Part shown: one piece after another, positions 26,074-34,632 of the stretch
Layout: every line of letters begins with the position of its first letter
How positions within the stretch are numbered: the first letter of the stretch is position 1
From: Rhodococcus sp. IEGM 1409
GTDB taxonomy: Bacteria; Actinomycetota; Actinomycetes; Mycobacteriales; Mycobacteriaceae
Reading direction: 5' to 3'
Length of the DNA: 64,000 nt
Assembly (NCBI RefSeq): GCF_030056735.1
Contig: NZ_JASHKN010000002.1
Location: 682,001 to 746,000 of the forward strand
Notes under the pieces: generated by a model
What the model saw: the letters and a program-made list of their open reading frames with translations, nothing else
What the model was told of the DNA's origin: nothing
Database searches by the model: none
Position numbers and translations under genes: made by a program

Positions 26074-26658
26074 ATGGGTTCCGTTATCGGAGATCTCCTC
26101 CCCATAGCCGTCGGTGTCGCCGTGTCGCTGGTAGCCGTCATCGCCACTATCTTGATGTTGCTCTCCAAGTGAGCGGGTAGCACCAGCGTCGCAGATGATG
26201 GACCGTCCGCCACGGTTTCGTGGATCAAACTAGCCCTCGGTGTCCTCCTGTTGACGGTCGGGGTCAAGCAGTGGCGGGGGCGCAGCGGCGAACACGAAAC
26301 ACCGAAGTGGATGCAAGCCATCGACGAGATGACCGCGGTCAAGGGATTGGGCCTCGGATTCGCGCTCGCCGCGATCAACCCGAAGAACCTGTTCATGTGC
26401 ATCGCGGCCGGAGTGTCGATCGGTTCGGCGTCGCTGGCGACCAGCGGAGTGATCACCTCGATCCTCGTCTTCACGGTCATCGCCAGTTCAACTGTCGCGA
26501 TCCCGGTCATCGGATACCTGGTGGCTGCCGATCGCCTGCGCGAGCCGTTGGCCAGGCTCAAGGTCTGGCTCCAAGATAACAACACCACGGTGATGAGTGT
26601 GTTGATCTTGGTCGTCGGAGTTGTTCTGATCGTCAGAGGAATCGGCGGGATCTTCTGA
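26074..26658 (+). pseudogene. GAP-family membrane protein gene, broken by an in-frame stop and internal loss
   Basis: The frame starting at ATG 26074 reads MGSVIGDLLPIAVGVAVSLV, the typical first membrane helix of GAP (LysE-type exporter) proteins, then reaches TGA at 26170. The same frame continues with AGSTSVADDGPSATVSWIKL and on to 26658 with family-like helices, ending IVRGIGGIF. Beside the stop, the second membrane helix expected between residues ~35 and ~80 is missing, so a deletion is likely too. The remaining downstream frame (from ~26251) codes for only part of the protein. Function lost unless the remnant is expressed on its own. Confidence 0.78.
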
Positions 26659-26710
26659 AACCCGTTCGTTCACCTGCTTTGAGCTCAGGATTCCTGGGGT
26701 GATTTTCCGA

Positions 26711-28174
26711 TCAGGCTGGCTTCACCGCGTAGTCGCCGTCGGCGTGGCCGATCAGTTGCCATCCGCCCTCGATCGGGGACAGTCGGACGTCGGCGAGATT
26801 CGTGATCTCGAGCTGTGGCTGGTGGGCGCCGGGGTACCAGGCCTCGACCCGTCCGATGCCGCTCCCGGTAAACCCGTCACGCGATACCTCTGTCAGCACT
26901 CCGGGTGCTGCCCGCGGATACGCTCGCGAGAGTGGCACTGCGAATCCCTCTACGAGCCCGAGTGATTCACCGGACGGGCAGTCGATGCGATTCAGATTTC
27001 CCTGTGGCTGGTGGGTATTTCCGTCGCGAACCGGGTGGGGGTCACCGCACGCCTGTGTCCACGACCACCACGCGCCGCCCATCCGGTACTTGTCGGTGGC
27101 ATCGACGAAGCGGTCGACGTCTGCTCCCTGCTCATCGGCGTCCCCGAACCAACCCCATTCGCCCGTCCACAACGGGGCGTCGTACCAGGCGGCGGCGCGG
27201 TCGGCGATCCGAAATCCGTCTTCGATCGCGGGGAATTCGCTACTGACCGTGATTGATTCGCTGTAGAGGTGCGGTGAGAACACCACCAGGGGATCGGTCA
27301 GGTACTTGCGCGGGGGCAGTGCGTCGAAGCCGAATGCCGACCAGATCGCGCTGGGTTCGAAGAACACGAGGTGCGGGAACCCGCCTGCTTCGGCTTGCCG
27401 GATGGCGTCGGTGGCGCGCTGGTAGAACTGCCCGATCTGATCAGCGGCGGTGAAGGGGTCACGCAGGCCGGGGTTCGGTTCGTTCAACAGGTCGTATCCG
27501 GCCACCGCGGTTTCGTTCTTGAACTCCGCGGCCAACTTCGCCCACGTCGCCACCAAACGACTCTGGATTCCTTGCTCGTCGTCGTAAAACGCCTGGAAGG
27601 CATGGGCGATCGCCGGTGCAGCTTCCCGGAGCCCGCCGATGTTGCAGGTTGTCCATCCGCCGGTCAGGGTTGCCCACTCGGGTGCGCCGTCCCAGCCGAC
27701 TCCCGGCCGCATGAATGACGGGCACGACTGGTCGCTCGGGGTGCCGACGTACGGGCCCCATGCGTCCTGATGCATGTCGAGAACGGTGTAGATGCCGTGG
27801 TCTTTCGCATCCTCGACCGCTGCGCGAATGCGGTCGACGTACGCAGTGTCGAATGCACCGCGGGTCGGTTCGAGGAGTGACCACGCGACGTTGAGTCGTA
27901 CGACGTTGAAGCCCAGCGCTGCCATGTGCGCGAAGTCCGTTCGTCCCAGCGGCGTAACGGTGGGTAGTCCGGTGCCGTTGGTTGCGTAGTCGTTGAGCCC
28001 GTTGGCGTTCACGCCGCGGAGCAACACCGTTCGTCCGTCGACGTCCTTGATCGTGCGATCTGCGACGGTCAGTTGGGGGAGAGACCAGCCCGATTCCGGT
28101 GGTGCGGCGTGAGCGGCCGGAGCTGCAATCTGAAGTGCCAGGATTGCAAGGGTGGCAAGCAGCAGCGCGCGCAT
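26711..28174 (-). CDS. Secreted GH5 glycosidase, endoglycoceramidase / endogalactosylceramidase type
   Basis: 487 residues with a clean signal peptide (hydrophobic core, cleavage near AHAAPPES). The GH5 (alpha/beta)8 barrel shows the acid/base Glu in LLNEPNPG and the nucleophile Glu in WTGEWGWFG, and a C-terminal beta domain follows. RGVNANGL and VLDMHQDAWG are typical of endoglycoceramidases, which rhodococci secrete to cleave the glycan from glycosphingolipids. Length fits the rhodococcal enzymes (~480-490). Substrate range (gangliosides or galactosylceramides) cannot be told. AAAGG precedes the ATG. Confidence 0.87.
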   Translation of the reverse strand: MRALLLATLAILALQIAAPAAHAAPPESGWSLPQLTVADRTIKDVDGRTVLLRGVNANGLNDYATNGTGLPTVTPLGRTDFAHMAALGFNVVRLNVAWSLLEPTRGAFDTAYVDRIRAAVEDAKDHGIYTVLDMHQDAWGPYVGTPSDQSCPSFMRPGVGWDGAPEWATLTGGWTTCNIGGLREAAPAIAHAFQAFYDDEQGIQSRLVATWAKLAAEFKNETAVAGYDLLNEPNPGLRDPFTAADQIGQFYQRATDAIRQAEAGGFPHLVFFEPSAIWSAFGFDALPPRKYLTDPLVVFSPHLYSESITVSSEFPAIEDGFRIADRAAAWYDAPLWTGEWGWFGDADEQGADVDRFVDATDKYRMGGAWWSWTQACGDPHPVRDGNTHQPQGNLNRIDCPSGESLGLVEGFAVPLSRAYPRAAPGVLTEVSRDGFTGSGIGRVEAWYPGAHQPQLEITNLADVRLSPIEGGWQLIGHADGDYAVKPA

Positions 28175-28356
28175 CCGTAAACCTTTCTAGACAAACGTCC
28201 AATTCCGAGATGAGGCTAGCGTGACAACGCCATTGTGTGGGCCGCTTTGCGCTGTGCTCAATGGGCATAGTTTGCCGCACGCGTCACTCGGTCTATCTGG
28301 AATTGGGCACACGAGGCGTCGCCCGGACGGGACTGGCGGTGAATTAGACTCAGCGC

Positions 28357-28686
28357 GTGGCACTCTCTCGGACGCAGATCTATACTTTTCGCCTTCCTCC
28401 CGAGATGGCTTTCGCGTTGGGGCACAACACGTTGACGGCCATGTTCGGCAACGTGAGGCAGGTCGGCCCCACAGCGCTGCAGTCAACCTCGAACATCAGC
28501 TTGTCGAGTTGGGGCGAGCACGTGGTGATCGAGGTGCGTCCTTCGCCAGGTGGGTCCGCGGTGGCGGTCACCAGTAGTTCGGCGCTCAGCACGCAGTTCC
28601 TTGACTGGGGGAAGCATCGAAAGAACATTGATCGAGTGTTTGCTGCCTTCGCGCAATCCGTCGATGCGACCCAACCGTCAGTGTGA
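28357..28686 (+). CDS. Hypothetical 109-residue protein
   Basis: GTG start at 28357, product MALSRTQIYTFRLPPEMAFA... A small mixed alpha/beta soluble protein with no signal or known motif. Residues ~45-75 look like two beta strands followed by a helix with LDWGKHRKNIDRVF. It is divergent from the GH5 gene, and its last 9 nt overlap the end of the convergent LysR gene. Not recognised. Confidence 0.6.
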   Translation: MALSRTQIYTFRLPPEMAFALGHNTLTAMFGNVRQVGPTALQSTSNISLSSWGEHVVIEVRPSPGGSAVAVTSSSALSTQFLDWGKHRKNIDRVFAAFAQSVDATQPSV

Positions 28687-29619
28687 GATGACAGGCGTCG
28701 GAGCCCATGTGTCGGTTGTCTGACGCGCTTCGTGCTTGCTCTCGAGATAGTTGAGAAGGATATCGAGAACCGGATGCGGATTGTCCTCCCGCCAGATCAG
28801 TGAGTGTGGGTATACGGGCGTTGGGTTGTGGAGGGGAATGCGTCGCAAGTCGTAACCGGCGGGCCAGAGGTATCGATCTCCTTGGCCGACAAGTGTTGCC
28901 AACTCGGCAGATTCGGCGATTGCGTCGAGGAGTGCCTCGGTTCCGAAGTTTGGGCCGATCGCATCAATCGTAAGTCCGAATGTGGACGAGAGTTGGTCGT
29001 AGTACTCGGACCACTCGGTGCCTGGGACGATGCCGGGAATCCAGATCCGGTGATCGGCGAGTTGAGTCGGGGTGACGGACGGCGACCCGGCGAAGGGGTG
29101 CGAAGGTCCGACCAAGACTTGGAGTGGATCCTCGAGTAGGCCGGTAATTCTGATGCCGCCAGGTATTTCACGGCTCGTCTTCGTCACCGCGCGGATGGTC
29201 GCGTCGATCGCGCCGGATCTGACGGCTGCGATCGCGGCATCGGCGTTCGAGGTAGACAGAGTGACTACGTCGAGGTCGATCCCGGGGTTGGCGCGGTAGA
29301 AGTCCTGGATCAGAACGGCTGGCGCGATCCGACGGTTGAGGACATCGACGCGCAGTGCACGCCGGCCCGGATGCACAGAGGCGACGGCTCGCTCGTGTAC
29401 TCGAAGGAATTCGCGTGCATGGGGCAAAAGCGCCTGCCCGTCGATCGTGATCTGTGCGCCCCTCGGCGTGCGGTTGAACAGTCGGACATCCAATTCTCGT
29501 TCCAGCGCGATGATCCGCTTGGAAGCCGCCTGCTGGCTGATCGACAGCTCGTCTGCTGCTGCTTGAAACTGCCCGAGATCGGCTGCCACGACGAAAGTTC
29601 GCAAGGTGTCGAAGTCCAT
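28678..29619 (-). CDS. LysR-family transcriptional regulator
   Basis: 313 residues. The N-terminal helix-turn-helix MDFDTLRTFVVAADLGQFQA...ADELSISQQAASKRI is classical LysR, followed by the periplasmic-binding-like effector domain. Divergent from the MFS transporter at 29741, which is the most likely target. LysR regulators usually bind between such divergent pairs. The effector is unknown. Confidence 0.9.
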   Translation of the reverse strand: MDFDTLRTFVVAADLGQFQAAADELSISQQAASKRIIALERELDVRLFNRTPRGAQITIDGQALLPHAREFLRVHERAVASVHPGRRALRVDVLNRRIAPAVLIQDFYRANPGIDLDVVTLSTSNADAAIAAVRSGAIDATIRAVTKTSREIPGGIRITGLLEDPLQVLVGPSHPFAGSPSVTPTQLADHRIWIPGIVPGTEWSEYYDQLSSTFGLTIDAIGPNFGTEALLDAIAESAELATLVGQGDRYLWPAGYDLRRIPLHNPTPVYPHSLIWREDNPHPVLDILLNYLESKHEARQTTDTWAPTPVISH

Positions 29620-29740
29620 CTCTCGATGATAAGTACACGACCGATGGTTGTGGCACGGACGCCTCGCAGTTGATTGCTACAGGTCACACGGCTGTGATTC
29701 GATCCTCGTTGTCGAATATCGGTGGTCACAGGGGGTGGAC

Positions 29741-31000
29741 GTGGAAGCTGAAAACGTGCGACTTGGTCGAGAATTCGGGTGGCTGTGGTTCGCGTACGTC
29801 TCCAGCACGGTCGGCACCTGGGTGGGATTCGGTGCTCTACCCCTGATCGCGATCCAGGTTCTCGATGTCAGCACCTTCCAGGTGTCCATGCTCGCGGCCG
29901 CCGGGCTGGCAGTCGGTGCCGTGATTGCAGTACCTCTCGGCGGGAAGGTCGAATTCCTCCGCAAGCGGCCAGTGATGATCACGACGGACCTTGTGCGGTT
30001 TTGTGCACTGATTTGCGTCCCGGTGGCATTTGCCCTGGGCTGGTTGACATTCACGCTGCTGCTGTTGGTCTCGATCGTTGTTGCGGCTGCCGATATCGCA
30101 TTCATGGCAGCAAGCGGCGCCTATCTCAAGTACCTGGTGAAACCCTCGCAACTTCTGGTCGCCAACGGGAAGTTCGAATCCACGATGTGGGCTGCGACCG
30201 CAGTTGGTCCGCCGCTGGGTGGTGCAGCAATCGGATTGTTGGGTCCGGTTGTCACGGTGATCGCCAACGCCGGTTCATTCCTGGCCTCGGCAGTCGGGTT
30301 GTATGCCATCCGAGGACAGGAAGTTCGCCCCGATCGGCGCGACGAACCGACGCCGACTCTGAAGGCGATGTTCGACGGTTGGAGATTCATCCTCGCCGAC
30401 TCCGAACTGCGGCCACTCTTTTTCAACACGGTCTTGGTCAACGCACTCATCATGGCGACCGAACCACTGCTCGTTGTTCTGCTCGTGGGCGAACTCGGGT
30501 TCTCGCCTTGGCAGTACGGTCTTGCATTCGGCCTTCCGTGCCTCGGTGGCTTGATCGGCGCTCGGTCGGCTCCGCGGCTGGTCGCGCGGTACGGGCGACG
30601 CAGAGTAATGATCGTCTCCGGTGTCCTGCGAGCCTGCTGGCCGGTTGGACTTGTGTTCGTCGCCCCAGGTGTCGGCGGACTGGTGGTTGTCATCGCAGTT
30701 GAATTCGTCTTGATCGCTTGCATGGGAGTTTTCAATCCGATCTTCGCGACCTACCGACTCGAACGGGTTGCGACCGATCGTGTGGCCCGCGTTCTGACGG
30801 CCTGGTCAGTGACCAGCAAGGCCGTCATCGCACTGCTCACTGCCGGGTGGGGTGTATTGGCGGTGTTCACGGGTACGCATGCTGCAATTGTCATTTCCGG
30901 TGTCCTGCTACTTGTTACGCCGATCTTGCTCGTCCGCAGTGCCTCCGAACCTCGACGAACGCCGGGGGAAAAGGAGACGGAGGGCGCTACTCCTCGCTGA
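29741..31000 (+). CDS. MFS exporter, EntS-like
   Basis: 419 residues with about 10-12 membrane helices (MFS_3 type). The GTG at 29741 follows AGGGGG by 5 nt and gives MEAENVRLGREFGWLWFAY. The longer frame from 29648 lacks a ribosome site. The fold resembles EntS-type and drug exporters; the substrate cannot be told. Its 3' end overlaps the convergent TetR gene by 14 nt. Regulated perhaps by the divergent LysR protein. Confidence 0.85.
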   Translation: MEAENVRLGREFGWLWFAYVSSTVGTWVGFGALPLIAIQVLDVSTFQVSMLAAAGLAVGAVIAVPLGGKVEFLRKRPVMITTDLVRFCALICVPVAFALGWLTFTLLLLVSIVVAAADIAFMAASGAYLKYLVKPSQLLVANGKFESTMWAATAVGPPLGGAAIGLLGPVVTVIANAGSFLASAVGLYAIRGQEVRPDRRDEPTPTLKAMFDGWRFILADSELRPLFFNTVLVNALIMATEPLLVVLLVGELGFSPWQYGLAFGLPCLGGLIGARSAPRLVARYGRRRVMIVSGVLRACWPVGLVFVAPGVGGLVVVIAVEFVLIACMGVFNPIFATYRLERVATDRVARVLTAWSVTSKAVIALLTAGWGVLAVFTGTHAAIVISGVLLLVTPILLVRSASEPRRTPGEKETEGATPR

Positions 31001-31601
31001 TGGAGGTGTTTCCTTCGTTCGATTCTCGCTTCTGCGGAGCGGGCCAATTGGTCAGCATCGAATCGAGTGCCTCGAGGATCCTGGACCAGCTTTCGGCGCT
31101 GTCCGGTGCGCTGTGGCTGAACGATCCACCCAACTCTAGGCTGGCGTACCCATGGAAAACGCTGCCGAGCAATCGAACTGCGTGGGTCTGATCGAGATCG
31201 GTGAGGTTGTACCCGCGCAGAATTGATCGCATCATCTGTGAGTGTCTGAAGCCCGCGCTCGCGGCCGCGGCCTCCGGTGTGAGGTGCATCTGTGACGCGG
31301 CGTATCGGCCGGGGTGCGCCCTCGCGTAGTTGCGGTACACGTTCGCGAAGGTGGTCAAGGCGTCGCCGCCGGACCGACCGGCCACGGCGTCGGCAGCCTG
31401 GTCGGCCATCTCTTCCAAAGCGAGCAGTGCGATTCTGGTTTTGAGGTCGTTCGAACTCTTCACGTGGGAGTACAGGCTTGCAACCTTGACGTCGAACGCT
31501 CTGGCGACTGCCGATACGGTCACCTGTTCGAATCCCATCTCGTCGGCCAATTCGGCACCCGCCTTGGCGAGTCGTTCGGGTGTGAGTCCTGCGCGAGGCA
31601 T
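30987..31601 (-). CDS. TetR-family repressor
   Basis: 204 residues: TetR helix-turn-helix in the first ~60 residues (VTVSAVARAFDVKVASLYSHVKS) with a C-terminal domain of the WHG/TetR_C_33 kind (RGYNLTDLDQTHAVRLLGSVFHGYASLE). Divergent from the SGNH hydrolase gene at 31709. The operator candidate at 31636-31656 covers a TATACT -10 for this gene (31651 to 31646, minus strand), so it probably represses itself and the hydrolase. Confidence 0.88.
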   Translation of the reverse strand: MPRAGLTPERLAKAGAELADEMGFEQVTVSAVARAFDVKVASLYSHVKSSNDLKTRIALLALEEMADQAADAVAGRSGGDALTTFANVYRNYARAHPGRYAASQMHLTPEAAAASAGFRHSQMMRSILRGYNLTDLDQTHAVRLLGSVFHGYASLELGGSFSHSAPDSAESWSRILEALDSMLTNWPAPQKRESNEGNTSISEE

Positions 31602-31635
31602 GTCCGTTGGTCCTGTTCGTCGAGAAGTAAACCGC

Positions 31636-31656
31636 TTGCCTAAATAGTATAGGCAA
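31636..31656. promoter_or_regulatory. TetR-type operator overlapping divergent promoters
   Basis: TTGCCTA (31636-31642) and TAGGCAA (31650-31656) form a perfect inverted repeat with 7-nt spacer. Rightward, TTGCCT (31636) and TACAGT (31659-31664) are spaced 17 nt, a plausible promoter for the SGNH hydrolase. Leftward, TATACT (31651-31646) is a good -10 for tetR. A repressor bound here would block both. Confidence 0.65.
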
Positions 31657-31667
31657 ATTACAGTGTG

Positions 31668-31699
31668 CTGTAGTTAAAATTTTCGCGACCTAACTACAG
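31668..31699 (+). promoter_or_regulatory. Inverted repeat in the 5' leader of the SGNH hydrolase gene
   Basis: CTGTAGTTA (31668-31676) and TAACTACAG (31691-31699) are a perfect 9-bp inverted repeat with 14-nt spacer, ending 9 nt before the ATG. In RNA it would form a stem that holds the AGG ribosome site at its base. As DNA it could be a second operator. Confidence 0.5.
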
Positions 31700-31708
31700 G
31701 TGAATGAG

Positions 31709-32884
31709 ATGAACAGCCAGAGCAGCTGGATTACTACCGCAATTTCCGAGAACATCGTGCGCGGAGCCCTCGAGCTCGAGCGGACCGACCGAGGTGTGCT
31801 GACACACCGTCTGCCCGCCAGAGCTCGCACACAATTCGCTGACGGGCAGATGGCAATGGCGCAATCACAACCGTCCGGAGTGCGGCTGGTGTTCCGAACC
31901 AGCGCTACGGCCATCGAACTCGACACTCTGCCCACGAAAATGATTTACACCGGTGCCCCACCACGACCGCAAGGGGTGTACGACCTGATCGTCGACGGCG
32001 AACCAGCCGGGCACGCAATCGCTACGGGCGGCAACACGGTGACGATCGACATGGCCACCGGTACCGCTCAGAGGCAGTCCGGGCCCGTCAGCACCATCCG
32101 TTTCCCGGACCTGCCTGCGCGATCCAAGACCGTCGAGATATGGTTGCCGCACAACGAAACCACCGAACTTGTCGCATTGCGGACCGACGCCCCACTCGAA
32201 CTCGCGGTCGACACGAAGCGTCGCGTGTGGCTCCATCACGGGAGCTCGATCAGTCAAGGCTCCGGCGCTGAAAGTCCCTCCCGCACTTGGCCCGCTCTTG
32301 CAGCCTCCCTCGGCGGAGTGGATCTGATCAACCTCGGGTTCAGCGGCAGCGCGCTGCTGGACCAGTACACCGCCCGCGCGATGCGAGACACCGCAGCTGA
32401 CCTGATCAGCATCAAGATGGGCATCAATCTGGTCAACTCCGACGTGATGCGCCTGCGGGCCTTCACATCGGCAGTGCACGGCTTCCTCGACACGGTCCGC
32501 GACGGTCACCCGGTGGCTCCACTCCTGATCGTTTCACCGGTCTATTGCCCGATTCACGAGGACACGCCGGGACCTGGTGCTTTCGATTTCGACGCGCTTG
32601 CACGAGGCGAACTGCGATTCGTTGCTACCGGAGATCCCGCCGAGCGTGCAGCCGGAAAGCTGACGCTGCGCTCTGTTCGGGAAGAGTTGGCGCGCATCGT
32701 AACCCAGCGAGCGATCGATGATCCCAATCTGCATTACGTCGACGGGTGCGATCTCTACGGTGCGGCCGAGAACGAAGAGTTGCCGCTTCCCGATCAACTC
32801 CATCCGGACGCTGCGACGCACCGTCTCATCGGCGAACGCTTTGCCCAACGTGTATTCGCAGACGACGGTGTATTCGCCGGCTAG
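31709..32884 (+). CDS. SGNH/GDSL-type hydrolase
   Basis: 391 residues from the ATG at 31709; a GTG at 31700 is possible but lacks a ribosome site. After an N-terminal beta domain of ~170 residues, the SGNH blocks follow in order: nucleophile Ser in HHGSSISQGSG, block II Gly in NLGFSGSALLD, block III in KMGINLVNSD, and Asp/His in LPDQLHPDAATH. Probably an esterase or acyl/acetyl hydrolase; no signal peptide, so cytoplasmic. Substrate unknown. Controlled, by position, by the divergent TetR. Confidence 0.85.
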   Translation: MNSQSSWITTAISENIVRGALELERTDRGVLTHRLPARARTQFADGQMAMAQSQPSGVRLVFRTSATAIELDTLPTKMIYTGAPPRPQGVYDLIVDGEPAGHAIATGGNTVTIDMATGTAQRQSGPVSTIRFPDLPARSKTVEIWLPHNETTELVALRTDAPLELAVDTKRRVWLHHGSSISQGSGAESPSRTWPALAASLGGVDLINLGFSGSALLDQYTARAMRDTAADLISIKMGINLVNSDVMRLRAFTSAVHGFLDTVRDGHPVAPLLIVSPVYCPIHEDTPGPGAFDFDALARGELRFVATGDPAERAAGKLTLRSVREELARIVTQRAIDDPNLHYVDGCDLYGAAENEELPLPDQLHPDAATHRLIGERFAQRVFADDGVFAG

Positions 32885-32924
32885 GAGTGATCGCGCAATC
32901 TGGTTCGATCTGAGTTCACACGAT

Positions 32925-32955
32925 TTGACCCTGACGTAGCGTGAGGGCTCACGAT
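32925..32955 (+). promoter_or_regulatory. MerR-type promoter with 19-bp spacer, probably leaderless
   Basis: TTGACC (32925-32930) and CACGAT (32950-32955) are separated by 19 bp, the over-long spacing that MerR activators correct. The spacer region holds a near-perfect palindrome CCCTGACG-TAG-CGTGAGGG (32929-32947). Transcription starting 7 nt after the -10 would begin on the A of the ATG at 32962, giving a leaderless mRNA. A MerR gene lies directly downstream. Confidence 0.65.
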
Positions 32956-32961
32956 GACTTC

Positions 32962-33468
32962 ATGACCGATACTTACCCAGCATTCGACATCAGCCCCGTC
33001 CCTGTCCCCACAAACGATGCCGCGCCCCCGGAACAGTTCCGAGGTCTCTACGGTATGCCGATGTTCGTGTCGGTTCCGACTTCGGATCTGGCCGAATCGG
33101 CCGACTTCTGGATCCGCGGGCTCGGTTTCTTCGACCTCTTTTCGGTACCGGATCGACTGACGCACTTGCGCCGCTGGGCATTTCAAGACGTTCTGCTCGT
33201 GCTCGGCGAGCGGGTAGCGTCGCCACCGTCCGTCAGTGTGAGCTTTGCGTGTGTGCTGAGTCAGATCGATCAGATAGCAAAGGCGTGTGAGGAACTGCGG
33301 CCCGGATGCACCAGCGGTCCACACCTGAGGCCGTGGAATTCACTGGAGTTGGAGATTGTGACACCGGAGAACGCGCGCGTGATCATGACGGCCGCTCGTC
33401 CGTACGACCCGAACAGTGCCGAGGCCGAGTATCTGCGAGGTATGGGAATTGACGGACCTGACGACTGA
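32962..33468 (+). CDS. VOC / glyoxalase-fold protein
   Basis: 168 residues from the ATG at 32962; a GTG at 32941 lies inside the promoter palindrome and is rejected. Typical VOC pattern: MPMFVSVPTSDLAESADFW, then LEIVTPENARVIMTAARP. Such proteins either bind drugs or catalyse metal-dependent reactions on small molecules. With the TipAS-type MerR regulator downstream, antibiotic binding or resistance is a reasonable inference, not shown by the sequence. Confidence 0.8.
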   Translation: MTDTYPAFDISPVPVPTNDAAPPEQFRGLYGMPMFVSVPTSDLAESADFWIRGLGFFDLFSVPDRLTHLRRWAFQDVLLVLGERVASPPSVSVSFACVLSQIDQIAKACEELRPGCTSGPHLRPWNSLELEIVTPENARVIMTAARPYDPNSAEAEYLRGMGIDGPDD

Positions 33469-33520
33469 GCAGAGGTCTGCCGCGGTGGTCTCCCGAGCAG
33501 CGTCTGTCAGACTGGATGCC

Positions 33521-34336
33521 GTGACGGAGCAACTCTTCGGAGACGACGCAGACAGTGCTCTCACTGTCGGTGCTGCCGCATCACGACTGGGCATAACCGT
33601 ACGTACCCTTCATCATTGGGACGCAATCGGTTTGGTGCGCCCGTCCGGGCGCAGTGACGGAGGCTACCGGCTGTACACCGACGCGGACCTCGGCCGCATT
33701 GGCCGGGTGCTTGTCTACCGTGACGTGGGCCTGTCGCTCGACGAGATCGGGATATTGCTCGATGCGCCCGCAGCCCACGTGGACGAGACGCTGCGTGGGC
33801 AGCGCGCCGAGTTGCGGCAACGGATAGCCGACTTGGCGGAACTGGGCGAGTCCTTGGATCGCATCATCGATGCCAGGAAGTCGGGTGTGCTGTTGCCGCC
33901 AGACGAGCAGGTGTCGATCTTCGGCCGACACTGGCAACCGGCATGGGGACCGGAGGCGAACGAGCGTTGGGGCGACAGCGCGCAGTGGGCGCAACACGCG
34001 GAACGGTCGGCAGGTAGGACAGTCCCGGATTGGCAGAAGATCGCCGAGTGTGTCGAGATGCTCAACGATGACCTGGCGCTGGCGTGCCGTTCCGGTGTCG
34101 AACCTGGAAGCGTCGAGGCGAATTCGCTGGCAGAACGACACCGAGCGTCGATCGGCGTCTACTTCGACTGCACACATTCGATGCACGTGTGTCTAGGACG
34201 GATGTACGTTGCCGATCCGGGCTTCTCTGAGTTCTACGACACGGTCGAGACCGGTCTGACTGCGTGGCTCCACGCCGTCATCGACGCGAATGCTCGGGCC
34301 CATGGAGTTGACCCCGAATCGGCAACGTGGGTGTGA
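33521..34336 (+). CDS. MerR-family regulator with TipAS-like C-terminal domain
   Basis: 271 residues from the GTG at 33521; in-frame starts at 33416 and 33485 exist, so the N-terminus is uncertain. The MerR helix-turn-helix is clear: LTVGAAASRLGITVRTLHHWDAIGLVRPS. A coiled coil and a C-terminal helical domain resembling TipAS (antibiotic-recognition) follow, with CTHSMHVCLGRMYVADPGFSEFYD. Most likely activates the VOC gene through the promoter at 32925-32955, and itself through readthrough. Confidence 0.85.
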   Translation: MTEQLFGDDADSALTVGAAASRLGITVRTLHHWDAIGLVRPSGRSDGGYRLYTDADLGRIGRVLVYRDVGLSLDEIGILLDAPAAHVDETLRGQRAELRQRIADLAELGESLDRIIDARKSGVLLPPDEQVSIFGRHWQPAWGPEANERWGDSAQWAQHAERSAGRTVPDWQKIAECVEMLNDDLALACRSGVEPGSVEANSLAERHRASIGVYFDCTHSMHVCLGRMYVADPGFSEFYDTVETGLTAWLHAVIDANARAHGVDPESATWV

Positions 34337-34385
34337 GTGAGTCGGTAGTCGCTGGTCGGACGCAGCGATTGCACCGGACAGCTCA

Positions 34386-34541
34386 TCAGTCCAACGACGC
34401 GCAGGCAGTGCACCACGGTCGGCCGTCGACCCCGGGGGCACGATGGGACAGTGCGATGCGGGCGGCCAAAATGCAGCTTTCGTTGTCGTGATAGACGTCG
34501 AGATCCGAAGGAACCGTCGAGTGGAACGCCGGGACCTTCAT
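34386..34541 (-). CDS. Small 51-residue Cys-containing protein
   Basis: An ATG at 34541 (minus strand) stands 5 nt after a full GGAGGT ribosome site, and the frame runs 51 codons to TGA. The product begins MKVPAFHSTVPSDLDVYHDN, has Cys23 and ends with RPWCTACASLD, a Cys-x-x-Cys near the end. The spacing (one Cys, then ~20 residues, then Cys-x-x-Cys) suggests a small metal-binding or redox protein. I cannot name a family. It is too short for most gene finders; the ribosome site is the strongest support. It fills most of the otherwise empty 34337-34632 gap. Confidence 0.65.
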   Translation of the reverse strand: MKVPAFHSTVPSDLDVYHDNESCILAARIALSHRAPGVDGRPWCTACASLD

Positions 34542-34632
34542 GTCTACCTCCGTTGTGACTTGCCAGGGAGTTGGCTCGTTGCGGCAATCCTCCCACCCCC
34601 GAGGTCATCTCGCCTGTCGGCGGAAGCGTGCG

